DNA of 64,000 bases, from NCBI GenBank assembly GCA_965246795.1, contig CBDFFN010000008.1:434001-498000 (forward strand). The letters run 5' to 3'. A program made the position numbers and the translations under genes. The DNA comes from JAJXWB01 sp965246795 (GTDB taxonomy: Bacteria > Pseudomonadota > Alphaproteobacteria > Rhizobiales > Beijerinckiaceae). Of this stretch, positions 9,338 to 18,563 are shown piece after piece. Position 1 is the first letter of the stretch; every line of letters begins with the position of its first letter. The notes below the pieces were generated by a model. The model was given only the letters and a program-made list of their open reading frames with translations. It did not search any database and had not been told where the DNA came from.

Positions 9338-10240
9338 ATGAGTGCTGAAGGACGCAATCTGCTGTCCGGAGAGGAGCTTCGTCTATTGTCGGAGCCATCC
9401 GATGCACGCGGACTGACGCAATTGGCGTTTCACCTTGTGCTTCTGGGGGCCAGCGTTGCCCTCGTGGCGCAGTCGGGACCGCTGACACTACTGCCCGCCA
9501 TGCTCGTGTTGGGTATCGCCCAAGCGGCGCTTTTCGCGCCAATCCATGAAACGATGCACATGACGGCTTTTGCCTCTCCTTGGCTAAACCGTACGGTGGG
9601 ATGGCTCAGCGCCTGCCCTTCGCTGCTGAACTGGCAGTTCTACCTATATTTTCACCTTGCCCACCATCGGCACACGCAAGACCCGGAGCGCGATCCGGAA
9701 CTGACGGCATTGCCGACACCGACAAATCTGAACGCGTACATTTGGCGCGTTCTGGCGATCCCCTACTGGCATTCCCGTCTAGTCGTTTTGTTCGACGGCC
9801 TGCGCGGCGACCTGTTGGCCTATCCATTCATCACGCCGCGAACCGCGCCACGCGTGATTCTCTCGCTGCGGTTGATGGCTGGCTTTATGGCAGCTTGCGT
9901 CGCGCTATCGGTCGTTTTCATCGGATGGTGGGCGCCACTTGTTTTCTGGATCGGACCCCAGATGCTGGGACAGCCGTTCTTGCGGCTTTATCTCTTGACG
10001 GAACATACGCTTTGCACGTTGGACAATAACGGGCTGACGAACACGCGCACAACAGTGACAAACTGGATCATGCGGGTGCTCATGTGGAACATGCCGTTCC
10101 ACACCGAGCATCATCTATATCCTGCTGTCCCGTTTTATAAGCTAGCAATCGTGCATGCTGCGATCCGTGACCGGCTCGGCGTTCTGCAGGACGGGTATGC
10201 GCGCTGGCATGTCGAGTATGTGCGCAGCTTTAAGCTGTGA
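9338..10240 (+). CDS. Membrane fatty-acid desaturase family protein
   Basis: About 300 residues with the three His clusters of membrane di-iron desaturases: HETMH, HLAHHRH and HTEHH, and hydrophobic segments between them. The ATG at 9338 follows a purine-rich stretch (gagacgaggc); an in-frame upstream start at 9275 would run into the divergent gene. The enzyme would introduce a double bond or hydroxyl group into an acyl or carotenoid-like chain at the inner membrane. It is divergent from the molybdopterin gene (about 65 nt shared promoter region) and its TGA overlaps the next ATG by one base, so it forms an operon with the MetX-like hydrolase. Confidence 0.9.
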   Translation: MSAEGRNLLSGEELRLLSEPSDARGLTQLAFHLVLLGASVALVAQSGPLTLLPAMLVLGIAQAALFAPIHETMHMTAFASPWLNRTVGWLSACPSLLNWQFYLYFHLAHHRHTQDPERDPELTALPTPTNLNAYIWRVLAIPYWHSRLVVLFDGLRGDLLAYPFITPRTAPRVILSLRLMAGFMAACVALSVVFIGWWAPLVFWIGPQMLGQPFLRLYLLTEHTLCTLDNNGLTNTRTTVTNWIMRVLMWNMPFHTEHHLYPAVPFYKLAIVHAAIRDRLGVLQDGYARWHVEYVRSFKL

Positions 10241-11250
10241 TGGGTTGGCCGACAAAGTCGGGTAAGTACGAACTCGGCGATGTAATCCTACAATCTGGTG
10301 CGGTGCTTGGGGACGCCACTCTTAGCTGGAAGACGTATGGGACGCTGTCGCCGGATCGCGACAACGTCGTTCTCTATCCGACCAGTTATTCAGCGCAGCA
10401 TGCCGATCTCGAATGGCTGATCGGACCAGAGACCATTCTTGATCCGACGCGTTGGTTTGTCGTCATCCCCAACATGTTCGGCAACGGTCTATCCTCAAGC
10501 CCCTCAAACAATCCCTCATGGCCAGGTCTCGTCACCGTCAGAGACAATGTGGACGCGCAACGTCGTCTTGTCACCGAACATTGGGGAATCGAACGCCTGC
10601 ATGCAGTGTACGGCTGGTCGATGGGCGCGCAGCAGGCCTATCACTGGGCTGCACTTTATCCAGAGCAGGTCGAACGGATCGTCGTTGTGTGCGGCAGTGC
10701 GCGCACGGCCGTCCACAACCAGGTCTTTCTCCGTGGCCTCATGGCTTTGTTGGAAGCTGCGCCGCAGTATCAGGGCAACGGGTGCTTCTCCGCCGAACCG
10801 GCGGCGGCCATGCGCGCGTTCGGACGTATCTATGCGGGCTGGGCACTAAGCCAAGATTTCTACCGCGCCGACCTGCACCATACGGCGTTGGGCGCGCCCG
10901 ATCTTGAAACTTTCCTGCGCACCGACTGGGAAGACCGATTTGCGCGGCGCGCGGCTGCGGATCTTTATGCGCAGCTACAGACCTGGGATGCTGCTGACAT
11001 AAGCAACAATGAACTATACAGAGGTGATCTTGCCGCAGCGCTTTCAGCGATTAAAGCGAGGGTCTTGCTGATGCCGAGCAGAACAGACCTGTACTTCCGC
11101 GTCGCCGATAACGAGATCGAGTTGCCTCGGCTTCATGCGGCGGAATTGCTGCCCATCCCTAGTATTTGGGGACATCGTGCGGGCAATCCCTCGTCAAACC
11201 GCGAGGACGCCTTATTCCTCAAAGATGCGGTTCAACGCTGGCTGAAGTGA
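10240..11250 (+). CDS. Alpha/beta hydrolase of the homoserine O-acetyltransferase (MetX) family
   Basis: 336 residues. The nucleophile elbow is GWSMGA (Ser about 127); the acid and base are likely in PSRTDLYF and GHRAGNP near the C-terminus, completing a Ser-Asp-His triad. The N-terminal segment FGNGLSSSPSNN corresponds to the acyl-donor loop of MetX-like proteins. True MetX normally acetylates homoserine from acetyl-CoA, but many homologues of this length act on other acyl substrates, and the pairing with a desaturase suggests acyl chemistry rather than methionine synthesis. The start ATG overlaps the desaturase stop (TGATG). Confidence 0.88.
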   Translation: MGWPTKSGKYELGDVILQSGAVLGDATLSWKTYGTLSPDRDNVVLYPTSYSAQHADLEWLIGPETILDPTRWFVVIPNMFGNGLSSSPSNNPSWPGLVTVRDNVDAQRRLVTEHWGIERLHAVYGWSMGAQQAYHWAALYPEQVERIVVVCGSARTAVHNQVFLRGLMALLEAAPQYQGNGCFSAEPAAAMRAFGRIYAGWALSQDFYRADLHHTALGAPDLETFLRTDWEDRFARRAAADLYAQLQTWDAADISNNELYRGDLAAALSAIKARVLLMPSRTDLYFRVADNEIELPRLHAAELLPIPSIWGHRAGNPSSNREDALFLKDAVQRWLK

Positions 11251-11334
11251 ATTAGGCACCGCTTGTTCGCCTCAATCTGCAACATCATGTTCTGGCCCGA
11301 AGCTGACGTTCCGAATGTCGCTACGTGGCCCTAA

Positions 11335-11778
11335 GAAGACTATGGGAACGTCTGCTTATCGGTCACCGCTCGTGCCGGTTCGAAAACAAGCTTCAAGGCG
11401 CCGGTTCCAGAGCGGGCTCAAGCCCACGACATCACTGTCACGCCAGGTCAGAACAACAAGCCTACGATCAGCGCGCCAAACAAGGTGCTCGCGACGGGAC
11501 AAAACTCGATTGCGGCGTCCGCACTCTTCCCGGTCGCCGACGCCGACGGCGATCCGATGACGGCATATTATTTCCAGGACACCGGAGCCGGCGGTGAGCA
11601 TTTCGTGTTTAACGGCGTCGACCAGGCGTCGAACACGCAGATCAGCATCACAGCGGCGCAGCTTTCGTCCTTGACTTACATGTCGGGTTCCGCGGCGGAC
11701 ACCCTGTATGTTGCCGCGACGGACGGGTACACCCCAAGCGGTTGGTCAAATCCGTTCACCGTCAGCCCGCATGCATGA
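11335..11778 (+). pseudogene. Fragment of a large cadherin-like/repeat surface protein
   Basis: An open frame runs from a stop at 11332 to 11778 but has no ATG; the first possible start is GTG 11485. The translation contains DADGDPMTAYYFQDTG and repeated hydrophobic/Ser/Thr-rich beta-strand patterns like those in cadherin-type or calcium-binding repeat domains of very large exported proteins. Only about one repeat is left, with no signal peptide and no export tail, so a decayed piece of a larger gene is more likely than a functional 97-residue protein. The neighbouring DUF2628 fragment is also truncated. Confidence 0.5.
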
Positions 11779-11820
11779 ATTGAACGGGAGGATTGATCTG
11801 AGCGCGTTTTGCGTGAAGTG

Positions 11821-12153
11821 ATGAGCGTCGACGAGCCTTCGCTTCGCGGGATTGAGCGTGCCGACCCGTCCGAGATCTCGAAGGACCTGCGATTGTTCGT
11901 GGGCCCGAACTTCGATGCCTTTGCTCACGTTCTCGCAAACGCCAAAAAATCTTGGTGGGGCGCGATCTGCTGGTCAGGCTTCTTCTTCCCCGTGCCATGG
12001 TTCCTGTATCGCAAGATGTACGGAATCGCCGCGTTCATCACGCGGAGAAGCTTAGGCGCATTCGGCGCGAAAGGAGCCAATTCACGTCGTCTCATTCAGC
12101 GTAATATTTGCTTATACCGCCTTTCGACGCGACGCCCTCGCGTTGCCTATTGA
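11821..12153 (+). pseudogene. Truncated DUF2628-like membrane protein
   Basis: From ATG 11821 the first 80 or so residues resemble DUF2628 proteins: DLRLFVGPNFDAF, then a Trp-rich hydrophobic helix and FPVPWFLYRKMYG. After about position 12050 the translation becomes Arg-rich and runs 60 nt into the 3' end of the convergent protease gene, which suggests that the native 3' part was lost and the frame continues by chance. The intact family usually continues with further hydrophobic segments. The function of the family is unknown. Confidence 0.5.
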
Positions 12154-13498
12154 GTTCACGCAAAAACGAAGCGCCGCCGCCTCGGCGCACAGCTTCAGCG
12201 GTCTGGCTGGTCACACTGCTTACAGCACGTGCTGCTGCGGGACCGCCAGCCTTCCTGGCGACGTCCTTATCCAACGCTCTAAGACTCGGCATCGCCTGAC
12301 CCGGTGAGTTCACTGGCTGTCCGACGCGTTCGAGGCGAATGCTGGCGACTTCTGATCCACTTAGCGCCAACGCGATAAACGCTTTGACGACCATCGAATT
12401 GTAAAGAGCCGCTTTTGTCCGATGCAGAGGTGACGACCATCGGGTGCTGACGTTTTCTCTCCAATACTCGTGCGTTGTCATCTGTAGTAGCGCCAAATGT
12501 GCGTCCTGGTCGACCGGCTGACTCTTCTCCGAACGAGTTGCTAGGGACCAGCCAAGAGACATCGGAACGCTGGAGACGGCAAGATACTCGCTCTCGGAAA
12601 GCTCACCGCGTCGTTCCCTTAAAAAATTCAGGAGTGCCGATGTGGCATCCGGCGATCCCTTCGTCCCGAGAACGGCGACGATATTGCTCCACGAATGATC
12701 CTTTGTCCTATCTTTCAGAATGGAGACAAGTTCATCGACGAGTCGATCGGAAAACGACTTTGCAAGATTGTAAGGAACACCTTCGGGCCATGCGGTCTCG
12801 ACGAACGCTGAAAATGACATATTTTGTGGCTTCGCTGGCTTGGGTTCCGTACGCTCGGCGTCTCGCTTTTGCGCTACGACGGGCGATCGTTGAAGGACAC
12901 GCCTGAAAAACGAAGTGCACTCCTCAGGACGTATGTCCGTGTTCCCGGCGACCGCCTCACGGTTCATCAAGGCGCCTGGATCATCGCGATGCTGAAGGCC
13001 GGTCGTATGGCCCAATTCATGCGCCCATATGATCGGCTCAAGTTTTTTAGAGAAGCGACGAACCGTCATCAGTTGACCGCCGATATCTGAGCAGCCCGCT
13101 ATGGCCAAGTCATACCGGCCACTGCAATAATTTATTTCTCCAACCACGCGAATGTCTTGTGGCACACTTCTCAATCGTTCGTAGTCTTCGACGGAATTGA
13201 TTGCGAACGGGCCTTGCTGGTCATTGAAAACGGCGACTGGACCGTCCCGCAAGGCCCGGATTTCGCAGTTTCTGGATGCGAACATAGTGGTGATCGATTT
13301 GAGAATCGCGTCCGCATCAGCCCCTGACACTTTCTGCTTAAGTTCACCATGCTGTGCGATGCTCAGGCGGACATCGTCCGCGCGTGCATTTACAGAAAGC
13401 ATTCCGAGAGCGATGACCGCACAAGCGCAGATGGTATTCACGGCTTGGTTTGCCCAAGCCAGATTTCCACCGTCGGAATCCTTGGGACGCTTTGACAT
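12092..13498 (-). CDS. Exported metzincin-type zinc metalloprotease with a helical C-terminal half
   Basis: 468 residues from ATG 13498. A hydrophobic signal segment (ICACAVIALGMLSVNARA) is followed by a protease domain with HELGHTTGLQHRDD, i.e. HExxHxxGxxH for zinc, and GALMN as the likely Met-turn eight residues on. The C-terminal 250 residues are helical and look HEAT-like (DATSALLNFLRERR and similar), a plausible substrate-binding extension. Third gene of a minus-strand set after the metacaspase and the 163-residue protein; its start overlaps the latter by about 60 nt. An earlier in-frame start at 13537 exists. Probably periplasmic or secreted; substrate unknown. Confidence 0.8.
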   Translation of the reverse strand: MSKRPKDSDGGNLAWANQAVNTICACAVIALGMLSVNARADDVRLSIAQHGELKQKVSGADADAILKSITTMFASRNCEIRALRDGPVAVFNDQQGPFAINSVEDYERLRSVPQDIRVVGEINYCSGRYDLAIAGCSDIGGQLMTVRRFSKKLEPIIWAHELGHTTGLQHRDDPGALMNREAVAGNTDIRPEECTSFFRRVLQRSPVVAQKRDAERTEPKPAKPQNMSFSAFVETAWPEGVPYNLAKSFSDRLVDELVSILKDRTKDHSWSNIVAVLGTKGSPDATSALLNFLRERRGELSESEYLAVSSVPMSLGWSLATRSEKSQPVDQDAHLALLQMTTHEYWRENVSTRWSSPLHRTKAALYNSMVVKAFIALALSGSEVASIRLERVGQPVNSPGQAMPSLRALDKDVARKAGGPAAARAVSSVTSQTAEAVRRGGGASFLRELNRQREGVASKGGISKYYAE

Positions 13499-13929
13499 GA
13501 CCCTATCTTTCTCGGGATAAAAGCGCCCAAGTTGCATTTCGAAAAGGCAGCAGTCATGCGCTCGGCTATAGGCATGTCCTTAGACCGACATACGCGGATC
13601 TCATTAGCTTGTGGAACCGCCTTGACCAGTTCGGCTCCGGGAACGTCGACACCTCCCTGCTTCAGCAGCTGACGAATGTTGTCCGCGGCAGACAATTGGG
13701 ACGGCGAGCCATATTGAAGATAGGCAACGATCGCCTTTTTGGTCGCAGACGGCTCCGGTATTTTCGCTAGCTGCTCCGAACAGAGATCAGACCGGTCAGG
13801 CGCACCGCGCGTCCTTGGGGTAAGGACGTCAGAAAGATCGACGGCTTGATCGTAGGACACCACAGAGGAACTTTGGGAGGCTACCCGGCTGCGGAGGTCC
13901 CGCGAAAGCGGCACCATGGTTGCGACCAC
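13438..13929 (-). CDS. Hypothetical protein between metacaspase and metalloprotease
   Basis: 163 residues from GTG 13929, starting 33 nt after the metacaspase stop and ending inside the start of the protease gene. Not recognised. The chain is mostly soluble, Ser/Arg-rich at the start, with a compact C-terminal part containing NEIRVCRSKDMP and PTVEIWLG. Four Cys are present. The N-terminus VATMVPLSRDLRS followed by a Ser-rich stretch is not a convincing signal peptide, so the true start may differ or the frame may once have been joined to the metacaspase. Retention in the same order and strand suggests a function tied to the two peptidases. Confidence 0.55.
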   Translation of the reverse strand: MVATMVPLSRDLRSRVASQSSSVVSYDQAVDLSDVLTPRTRGAPDRSDLCSEQLAKIPEPSATKKAIVAYLQYGSPSQLSAADNIRQLLKQGGVDVPGAELVKAVPQANEIRVCRSKDMPIAERMTAAFSKCNLGAFIPRKIGSCQSVPRIPTVEIWLGQTKP

Positions 13930-13961
13930 AAGAAGCTCATCTGGATTGATCGGTCCCCTGT

Positions 13962-15896
13962 TTATTTGAGGAACGACTTGGAAAGGAGATCCTGCAAATC
14001 GACGAACAAGCTGGAAGCTAACGCTTGAGCGCTCGCGAAACCGGAGAGTTTACTGTCAGCCGGATAGACAATCTGAATACCTGTGATCAAATTATCCCGG
14101 AGAAGCCGATCAGCATCGTCTGAAAGCGCTGGAGTGCCTCGGTTCACACTCATGGGCACAGGAAACTTCAGAGCGACGCGGCCTATGTCAATAGAATTCT
14201 GTCTTACGATGCCAGAAACCTGATCTGACGTGCGAATCTGCAGAAGCCCGGGAGACGTGTCCGTTTTCGCTGTCGCTACTCTTTCGACTTGCACAAAGGA
14301 ACCCGCCGTCAAGGCTCGAATCGTTGTACTTCTATCTTTGATAGAAAGGAGATTTGTCGGTGACGAGGTAATCGCCAATGTGTCGAGTGGTACATCGTCG
14401 TTGAAGCCGGAAAGGTCGACGACTAATGACAAAGGAAATGAACGACGCAAGGCGCCGACCGTGACCGGAGGGACGGGCGTGGCTGCATCGATAGGCTTCG
14501 CGTCATTCTGAGTTACTGAATTCGTTTGCGCATATCTCAGCTTATTGGCTTTAGGAACAAAGCCGCGTCGTTCCATTGACCTTGCCGGACTGGGGTCGAT
14601 CGATCGTGCCGGCTGGTTCGCTATCCAACCCGAAGTCGGATTTCGCTCAAAAGTCGTCGCTGAACTTGTCGGTAGTACACTCGAAAGCGCGTCGGGACAG
14701 ATTGTCGTTGAACTTCTATATTGAAGCATTTTCTGCGCAGCTGCTGATCCGTAATAGGAATAGCGGCCAGCTTCGTCCAGAAAGCGTCGAAAGCTGCAGT
14801 AAGCAGCAGCAGCGAACGCCGGCTCATCGACGCGCGCGCTATCTGCAAGTTGCTTCGCGAACGCTTTCGCTCCGTCCCAGGAGTCCCGCTCGTCCGTGTA
14901 ACTCTTGAAAGATGGCAAAAGAAGATAATCGCCGCTGCTCGTATTCGATTCACTCGCCTGCTTGCCGTTCTCGTTCGCCAATTTCTGGAAGACGGAATTT
15001 GCTACGCTTGACAGCAAACTCTTCAAGTTGTCACTGTCTGGTTTTGCCTTCGATCTTGCATCCTTCAAAACGTCAATGAGCGCGGAGGCGAACTTACCAT
15101 GGTTGTTGTCCCTACCGAGATCGCTCGCCGTTTTTGAAGACAAGGTCGCGTAAAGACGGAAGGTGTCATTGCTGCCCGGTGCATCGTCAATCGTCCCAAG
15201 GTCTTTTAAGATATTGTTTCCGGGCTTGGCGGTAATCATGACATCTCCGGCGCCAGACACCGAACGCAAAACCGAGGGTGTCACGGATCTACAGGCATCG
15301 GAGATCATGATGCGCAGAACAGGGCGCGCCCAACTTATCCGCTCGAGGATCATCTGAATCGGAATGGCCATTGCTTCGAGATCCTCGGCGAACTTCGGAT
15401 CAAAATCCGAAGCGAGGATGTAGTCTTGATTGTTGAAGCTCAGGCCGTGACCAGCAAAATATACGAGCACGACCGGATCACGCATCGCAGTGACGGCGCT
15501 CATCTTCGCTTGATTGATCAGCCAAGCGAGCTCTGAAAGAATCTCATTCCGTGTGATGATGTCGGATCTGTTAGGTTCAAACTGCTTTTTTGCTTTGACG
15601 GTGAGTCGTCTCACCTGAAATCCGATCTTCTCCAGTTCATCCGCAACCCCTTCGGCGTCGTTTTCCGCATTTTTGAGTTCGGGCAAAGCGACCAGTTGAG
15701 GTGTATTGTATTTGTTGATGCCGATAACGAGAGCGTAGCGTACGGGCAAGCGACCTTCGCCCGCAGCGCCCTCTAATTGACCGAGAAACGGAAGTTGGCT
15801 TTTCTCAAGATCTGAGACCGTTGCGGGGTCTGCTGCTAAAGCGGGCGTTGCAAGCGCGCACAACAGACAGACAAAGACGAAAAGCGCTTTGCTCAT
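13962..15896 (-). CDS. Secreted caspase-family (C14) metacaspase-like protein
   Basis: 644 residues from ATG 15896, directly preceded by gggggaaaagagg; the frame extends upstream but this start yields a clear signal peptide (FVFVCLLCALATPALAA). The p20-like domain spans roughly residues 50-290: RYALVIGINKYNTPQ at strand 1, catalytic His150 in VYFAGHGLS and Cys202 in ISDACRS. These are the dyad residues of caspase-like cysteine peptidases, which cut after basic or acidic residues. The C-terminal 300 residues are Ser/Pro-rich, then a beta-rich region. It heads a three-gene minus-strand set with an unknown protein and a metalloprotease, and is divergent from a second metalloprotease. Confidence 0.88.
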   Translation of the reverse strand: MSKALFVFVCLLCALATPALAADPATVSDLEKSQLPFLGQLEGAAGEGRLPVRYALVIGINKYNTPQLVALPELKNAENDAEGVADELEKIGFQVRRLTVKAKKQFEPNRSDIITRNEILSELAWLINQAKMSAVTAMRDPVVLVYFAGHGLSFNNQDYILASDFDPKFAEDLEAMAIPIQMILERISWARPVLRIMISDACRSVTPSVLRSVSGAGDVMITAKPGNNILKDLGTIDDAPGSNDTFRLYATLSSKTASDLGRDNNHGKFASALIDVLKDARSKAKPDSDNLKSLLSSVANSVFQKLANENGKQASESNTSSGDYLLLPSFKSYTDERDSWDGAKAFAKQLADSARVDEPAFAAAAYCSFRRFLDEAGRYSYYGSAAAQKMLQYRSSTTICPDALSSVLPTSSATTFERNPTSGWIANQPARSIDPSPARSMERRGFVPKANKLRYAQTNSVTQNDAKPIDAATPVPPVTVGALRRSFPLSLVVDLSGFNDDVPLDTLAITSSPTNLLSIKDRSTTIRALTAGSFVQVERVATAKTDTSPGLLQIRTSDQVSGIVRQNSIDIGRVALKFPVPMSVNRGTPALSDDADRLLRDNLITGIQIVYPADSKLSGFASAQALASSLFVDLQDLLSKSFLK

Positions 15897-15983
15897 CCTC
15901 TTTTCCCCCACCACGGAACTCGTCATAGTGTCGACCGTGTCGCCGATCATTGGGATCGCTTGCTGGCTGTCAAGGGGAAAGCT

Positions 15984-16898
15984 ATGGAGTCGGTAGTCGT
16001 CGGAAGCCGTTTGGCCTGTATTGTCGTAACGCTCCTGTTGTTCGGCCTTCCGGCATTCGCGCATGACGTGCGAGGGATTGCCAACCCTAATCTGCACAAA
16101 GAGGCCGAGCTGACCCAAGCGGACTTGCAGGCAGCGCTGGCACAGCAAAGCGACGCCAACAGTCGTTACGTGATCGAACGCGCGAGCCTATGGACGCCGG
16201 GGCAGACCTTGCGCCTCTGTTTTATCGGTGGAGACAGCTCTGAGCGCTCGGTTGTTCAGAACGAAGCCGAAGCCCTCTTTCAACAGGCTAAGATCAATCT
16301 GAAGCTCGCCGCTCAAGGAGATTGTCAAAAGGGCGCCAACGGTCGTTATTTCTCTGAATTAAGGGTTGCTTTGAACGACGGCTGCTGTTCGGCCTATATC
16401 GGTCGCCAGTCGCTGGCTGGATCGATCGCCACTGGAGCTAATATATTTCTACAAGGAACGAATGACAGCATTACTATCAAGCACGAGTTCATCCACGCGC
16501 TTGGCTTTCACCACGAACATCAGAAGCCGACTTCTCCGTGCAATTTCAAATACGATGTAATCTCATCCAGTTACGGTTGGCCTCTCTCGGAAGTGAGGAA
16601 CAACTTCAACCGGCTGCAGGCGAGCTCGACCAAATACATTTGGGACGCCGGCTTTGATGTCGAGTCTGCAATGAAATATTTCTTTGATCCGGATTTCCTC
16701 GCTGAGGGAACAGCGAGCCCGTGTTACTTCCCTCAGGCAACGAGATTGTCGACTTCCGACATCACGGGTCTTCAGAGAGCATATCCCGCAACATTCGATA
16801 TGACGTCTCACAGAGCAAAATTAGCAAACAAGGCGGCCGTTTCCGTGCCGACGGGAAGTGCGCTCAAGGATTTGCTCGCCGCTTTTCCGAACGACTAA
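15984..16898 (+). CDS. Exported astacin/matrixin-like zinc metalloprotease
   Basis: 304 residues from ATG 15984 (an in-frame start at 15960 is less likely). The N-terminus SRLACIVVTLLLFGLPAFAH is a good signal peptide. The zinc site is HEFIHALGFHHEH (His167, Glu168, His171, His177), which matches the astacin/metzincin consensus HExxHxxGFxHE. SAMKYF downstream is the probable Met-turn with Tyr. Paired Cys (GCC, SPC, CDC-like spacing) suggest disulfides in the periplasm or outside the cell. Transcribed away from the metacaspase with an 87-nt gap, so the two share a control region. Confidence 0.88.
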   Translation: MESVVVGSRLACIVVTLLLFGLPAFAHDVRGIANPNLHKEAELTQADLQAALAQQSDANSRYVIERASLWTPGQTLRLCFIGGDSSERSVVQNEAEALFQQAKINLKLAAQGDCQKGANGRYFSELRVALNDGCCSAYIGRQSLAGSIATGANIFLQGTNDSITIKHEFIHALGFHHEHQKPTSPCNFKYDVISSSYGWPLSEVRNNFNRLQASSTKYIWDAGFDVESAMKYFFDPDFLAEGTASPCYFPQATRLSTSDITGLQRAYPATFDMTSHRAKLANKAAVSVPTGSALKDLLAAFPND

Positions 16899-17133
16899 GT
16901 CGCCGTTATACAGCAGGGCGGTTTTGGGGACTGCCTGCGACAAGGGCCGGTAGGCATAGCGCCTATCGACCCTTGGCACGCAAGATTCGTCGCCTCGGCT
17001 ACGTTGCATGCAAGCCCTTAGCATGCCGGCACATAAAATTGCAGCCATTCCTGAACAACATGGAAGAGGCAAAGTCGCCGTCTTGCCGCTTAGTCGAACT
17101 CGTACATTCGTGCGGACATTCCATCTAGCCCGT

Positions 17134-18483
17134 TCAGAACGCCGACGATCCCAGCCCTGCAGCGACATCCCACGCTTGCAATGACGATTGGAGAGGTGGA
17201 ATAGCCGAAAGGCGTTGGCGACGTTTGAACAGCGCACCGACATTTGCGACTGGTTCACCTGCTCCGAGCGCAAAAAATCCAGACGGATCGACAGCGAACG
17301 GGGAGCCGGGGACAGATCGGGCTAGTCTCGTTGGTACGGGAGGCAGTGCATTCACCATGCGTTCGGTGGGCGTCGCTGGGGCGATCGGTGGTACGTCCCC
17401 GTCCGTCACCGGTGGGCTGTAGCGCCGGGCCTTGCAGCTCTCGATCTTGGGCGTAGGAAGAAACGCTTGCTGCTGGTTCGGATAGTATGAGAGGGCGACA
17501 AGAAACCCCGCGAGCTGTGTCATGTTGTGACGCCCGACAAGTCCGACTGGCGGGATAACGTCGAAGGCGACCGTCCGAACGCACGGAGCGGACCCGCTCG
17601 GAAGCTGCTGGACGACGGAGCGCACAGGCTGGAGCACCTCCCCGGTCTGATAGATTCGATCGATTTCGACATCATCGATGTTGATCTTCAGGACCTTCCT
17701 GTCGACGTATCCGGCAGCGGTGACAGGCGAGGGATCAAAAGCGAAAACCTTTGCGATCTTCGGACGGGACGGGTTGTTTGCCAATGCTGCGAATTGCGCC
17801 AGACCCGCGCCGAGGGAGTGACCAACAGAGACGATTTGGGGCGTTTGCCCGGCCTGACGTACACAGGGAAGGCTACGGATTTTTTTGATGATGGCATCGA
17901 TGTTTCGGCGGAGCTGCCGGTACTCGTCATCGACAACGCTGCCGAAGAGCGGATTGAAGTTAGAAATCCAGTCGGCAAGAGAGGTCGTGGAGCCGCGGAA
18001 CACAATGCTGACTTCGTTGCATGCCGAAGCGCTAGCCGCCGTGCGGGTGCGGGCCCAGACATGAAAGGTCGGTCCGTCGGAAATCGCTTTGGTCCAGCGG
18101 TCCTTGACGACCGCCTGCTGACACTCGGCATCGGATTCATAGCAGGTCAAATATCCGGTGTTGCCGAACTGATAGCGCCACGAGCGTAGATATTCCTTTG
18201 CCCGCTGGAGGACTGTCTCGTTTCCGGCGAACCCTTGCGTCGCTAGATCGACGTCGGCTCCAATCGCGCGTCTTGTTAATTGATTGAAGACGGCCACATC
18301 GGTGTAAGCGGCCGCGGCCTGGATGGCATAAGGGGCGTAGTACCGGGCATAGGCGCTAGCCGGCGACGCTCCTATGATTTTGGGATCGAATGTCAGTTGC
18401 GCCTGGGCGGGAAATGAAGCGGCGCCGAACGTGCTAACGAGCGCAGCGAACGGAATTCCCAGCCTAGACATGGCATGCTTCAT
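17134..18483 (-). CDS. Exported class 3 lipase family protein
   Basis: 449 residues from ATG 18483, preceded by ggggggcaaccg; signal peptide IPFAALVSTFGAASFPAQAQ. Lipase_3 features are VFRGSTTSLADWISNFN (oxyanion-side segment) and VSVGHSLGAGLAQ with the nucleophilic Ser; a likely acid is in FAFDPSPVT, and His in GRHNMTQ is a candidate base. The C-terminal 100 residues are Pro-rich with no known domain. It could hydrolyse acylglycerols or phospholipids outside the cytoplasm. It follows a membrane-protein gene with an 80-nt gap on the same strand and lies beside two secreted proteases. Confidence 0.85.
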   Translation of the reverse strand: MKHAMSRLGIPFAALVSTFGAASFPAQAQLTFDPKIIGASPASAYARYYAPYAIQAAAAYTDVAVFNQLTRRAIGADVDLATQGFAGNETVLQRAKEYLRSWRYQFGNTGYLTCYESDAECQQAVVKDRWTKAISDGPTFHVWARTRTAASASACNEVSIVFRGSTTSLADWISNFNPLFGSVVDDEYRQLRRNIDAIIKKIRSLPCVRQAGQTPQIVSVGHSLGAGLAQFAALANNPSRPKIAKVFAFDPSPVTAAGYVDRKVLKINIDDVEIDRIYQTGEVLQPVRSVVQQLPSGSAPCVRTVAFDVIPPVGLVGRHNMTQLAGFLVALSYYPNQQQAFLPTPKIESCKARRYSPPVTDGDVPPIAPATPTERMVNALPPVPTRLARSVPGSPFAVDPSGFFALGAGEPVANVGALFKRRQRLSAIPPLQSSLQAWDVAAGLGSSAF

Positions 18484-18563
18484 CGGTTGCCCCCCGAGAA
18501 TCTCCGGAACATAGTCATTCACAGCTCGCCGACGTCCGCAAGGGCGGTAGCGGAAATGGCAAT

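Noticed and set aside
7944..9341. Long plus-strand frame opposite the molybdopterin gene
   Set aside because: It is antisense to a gene with clear cluster and Mo-cofactor motifs, and its composition is Arg/His-rich.
10240..11250. True metX (homoserine O-acetyltransferase)
   Set aside because: Family fold and triad fit, but it lies in an operon with a desaturase and no methionine genes, so the symbol was not given.
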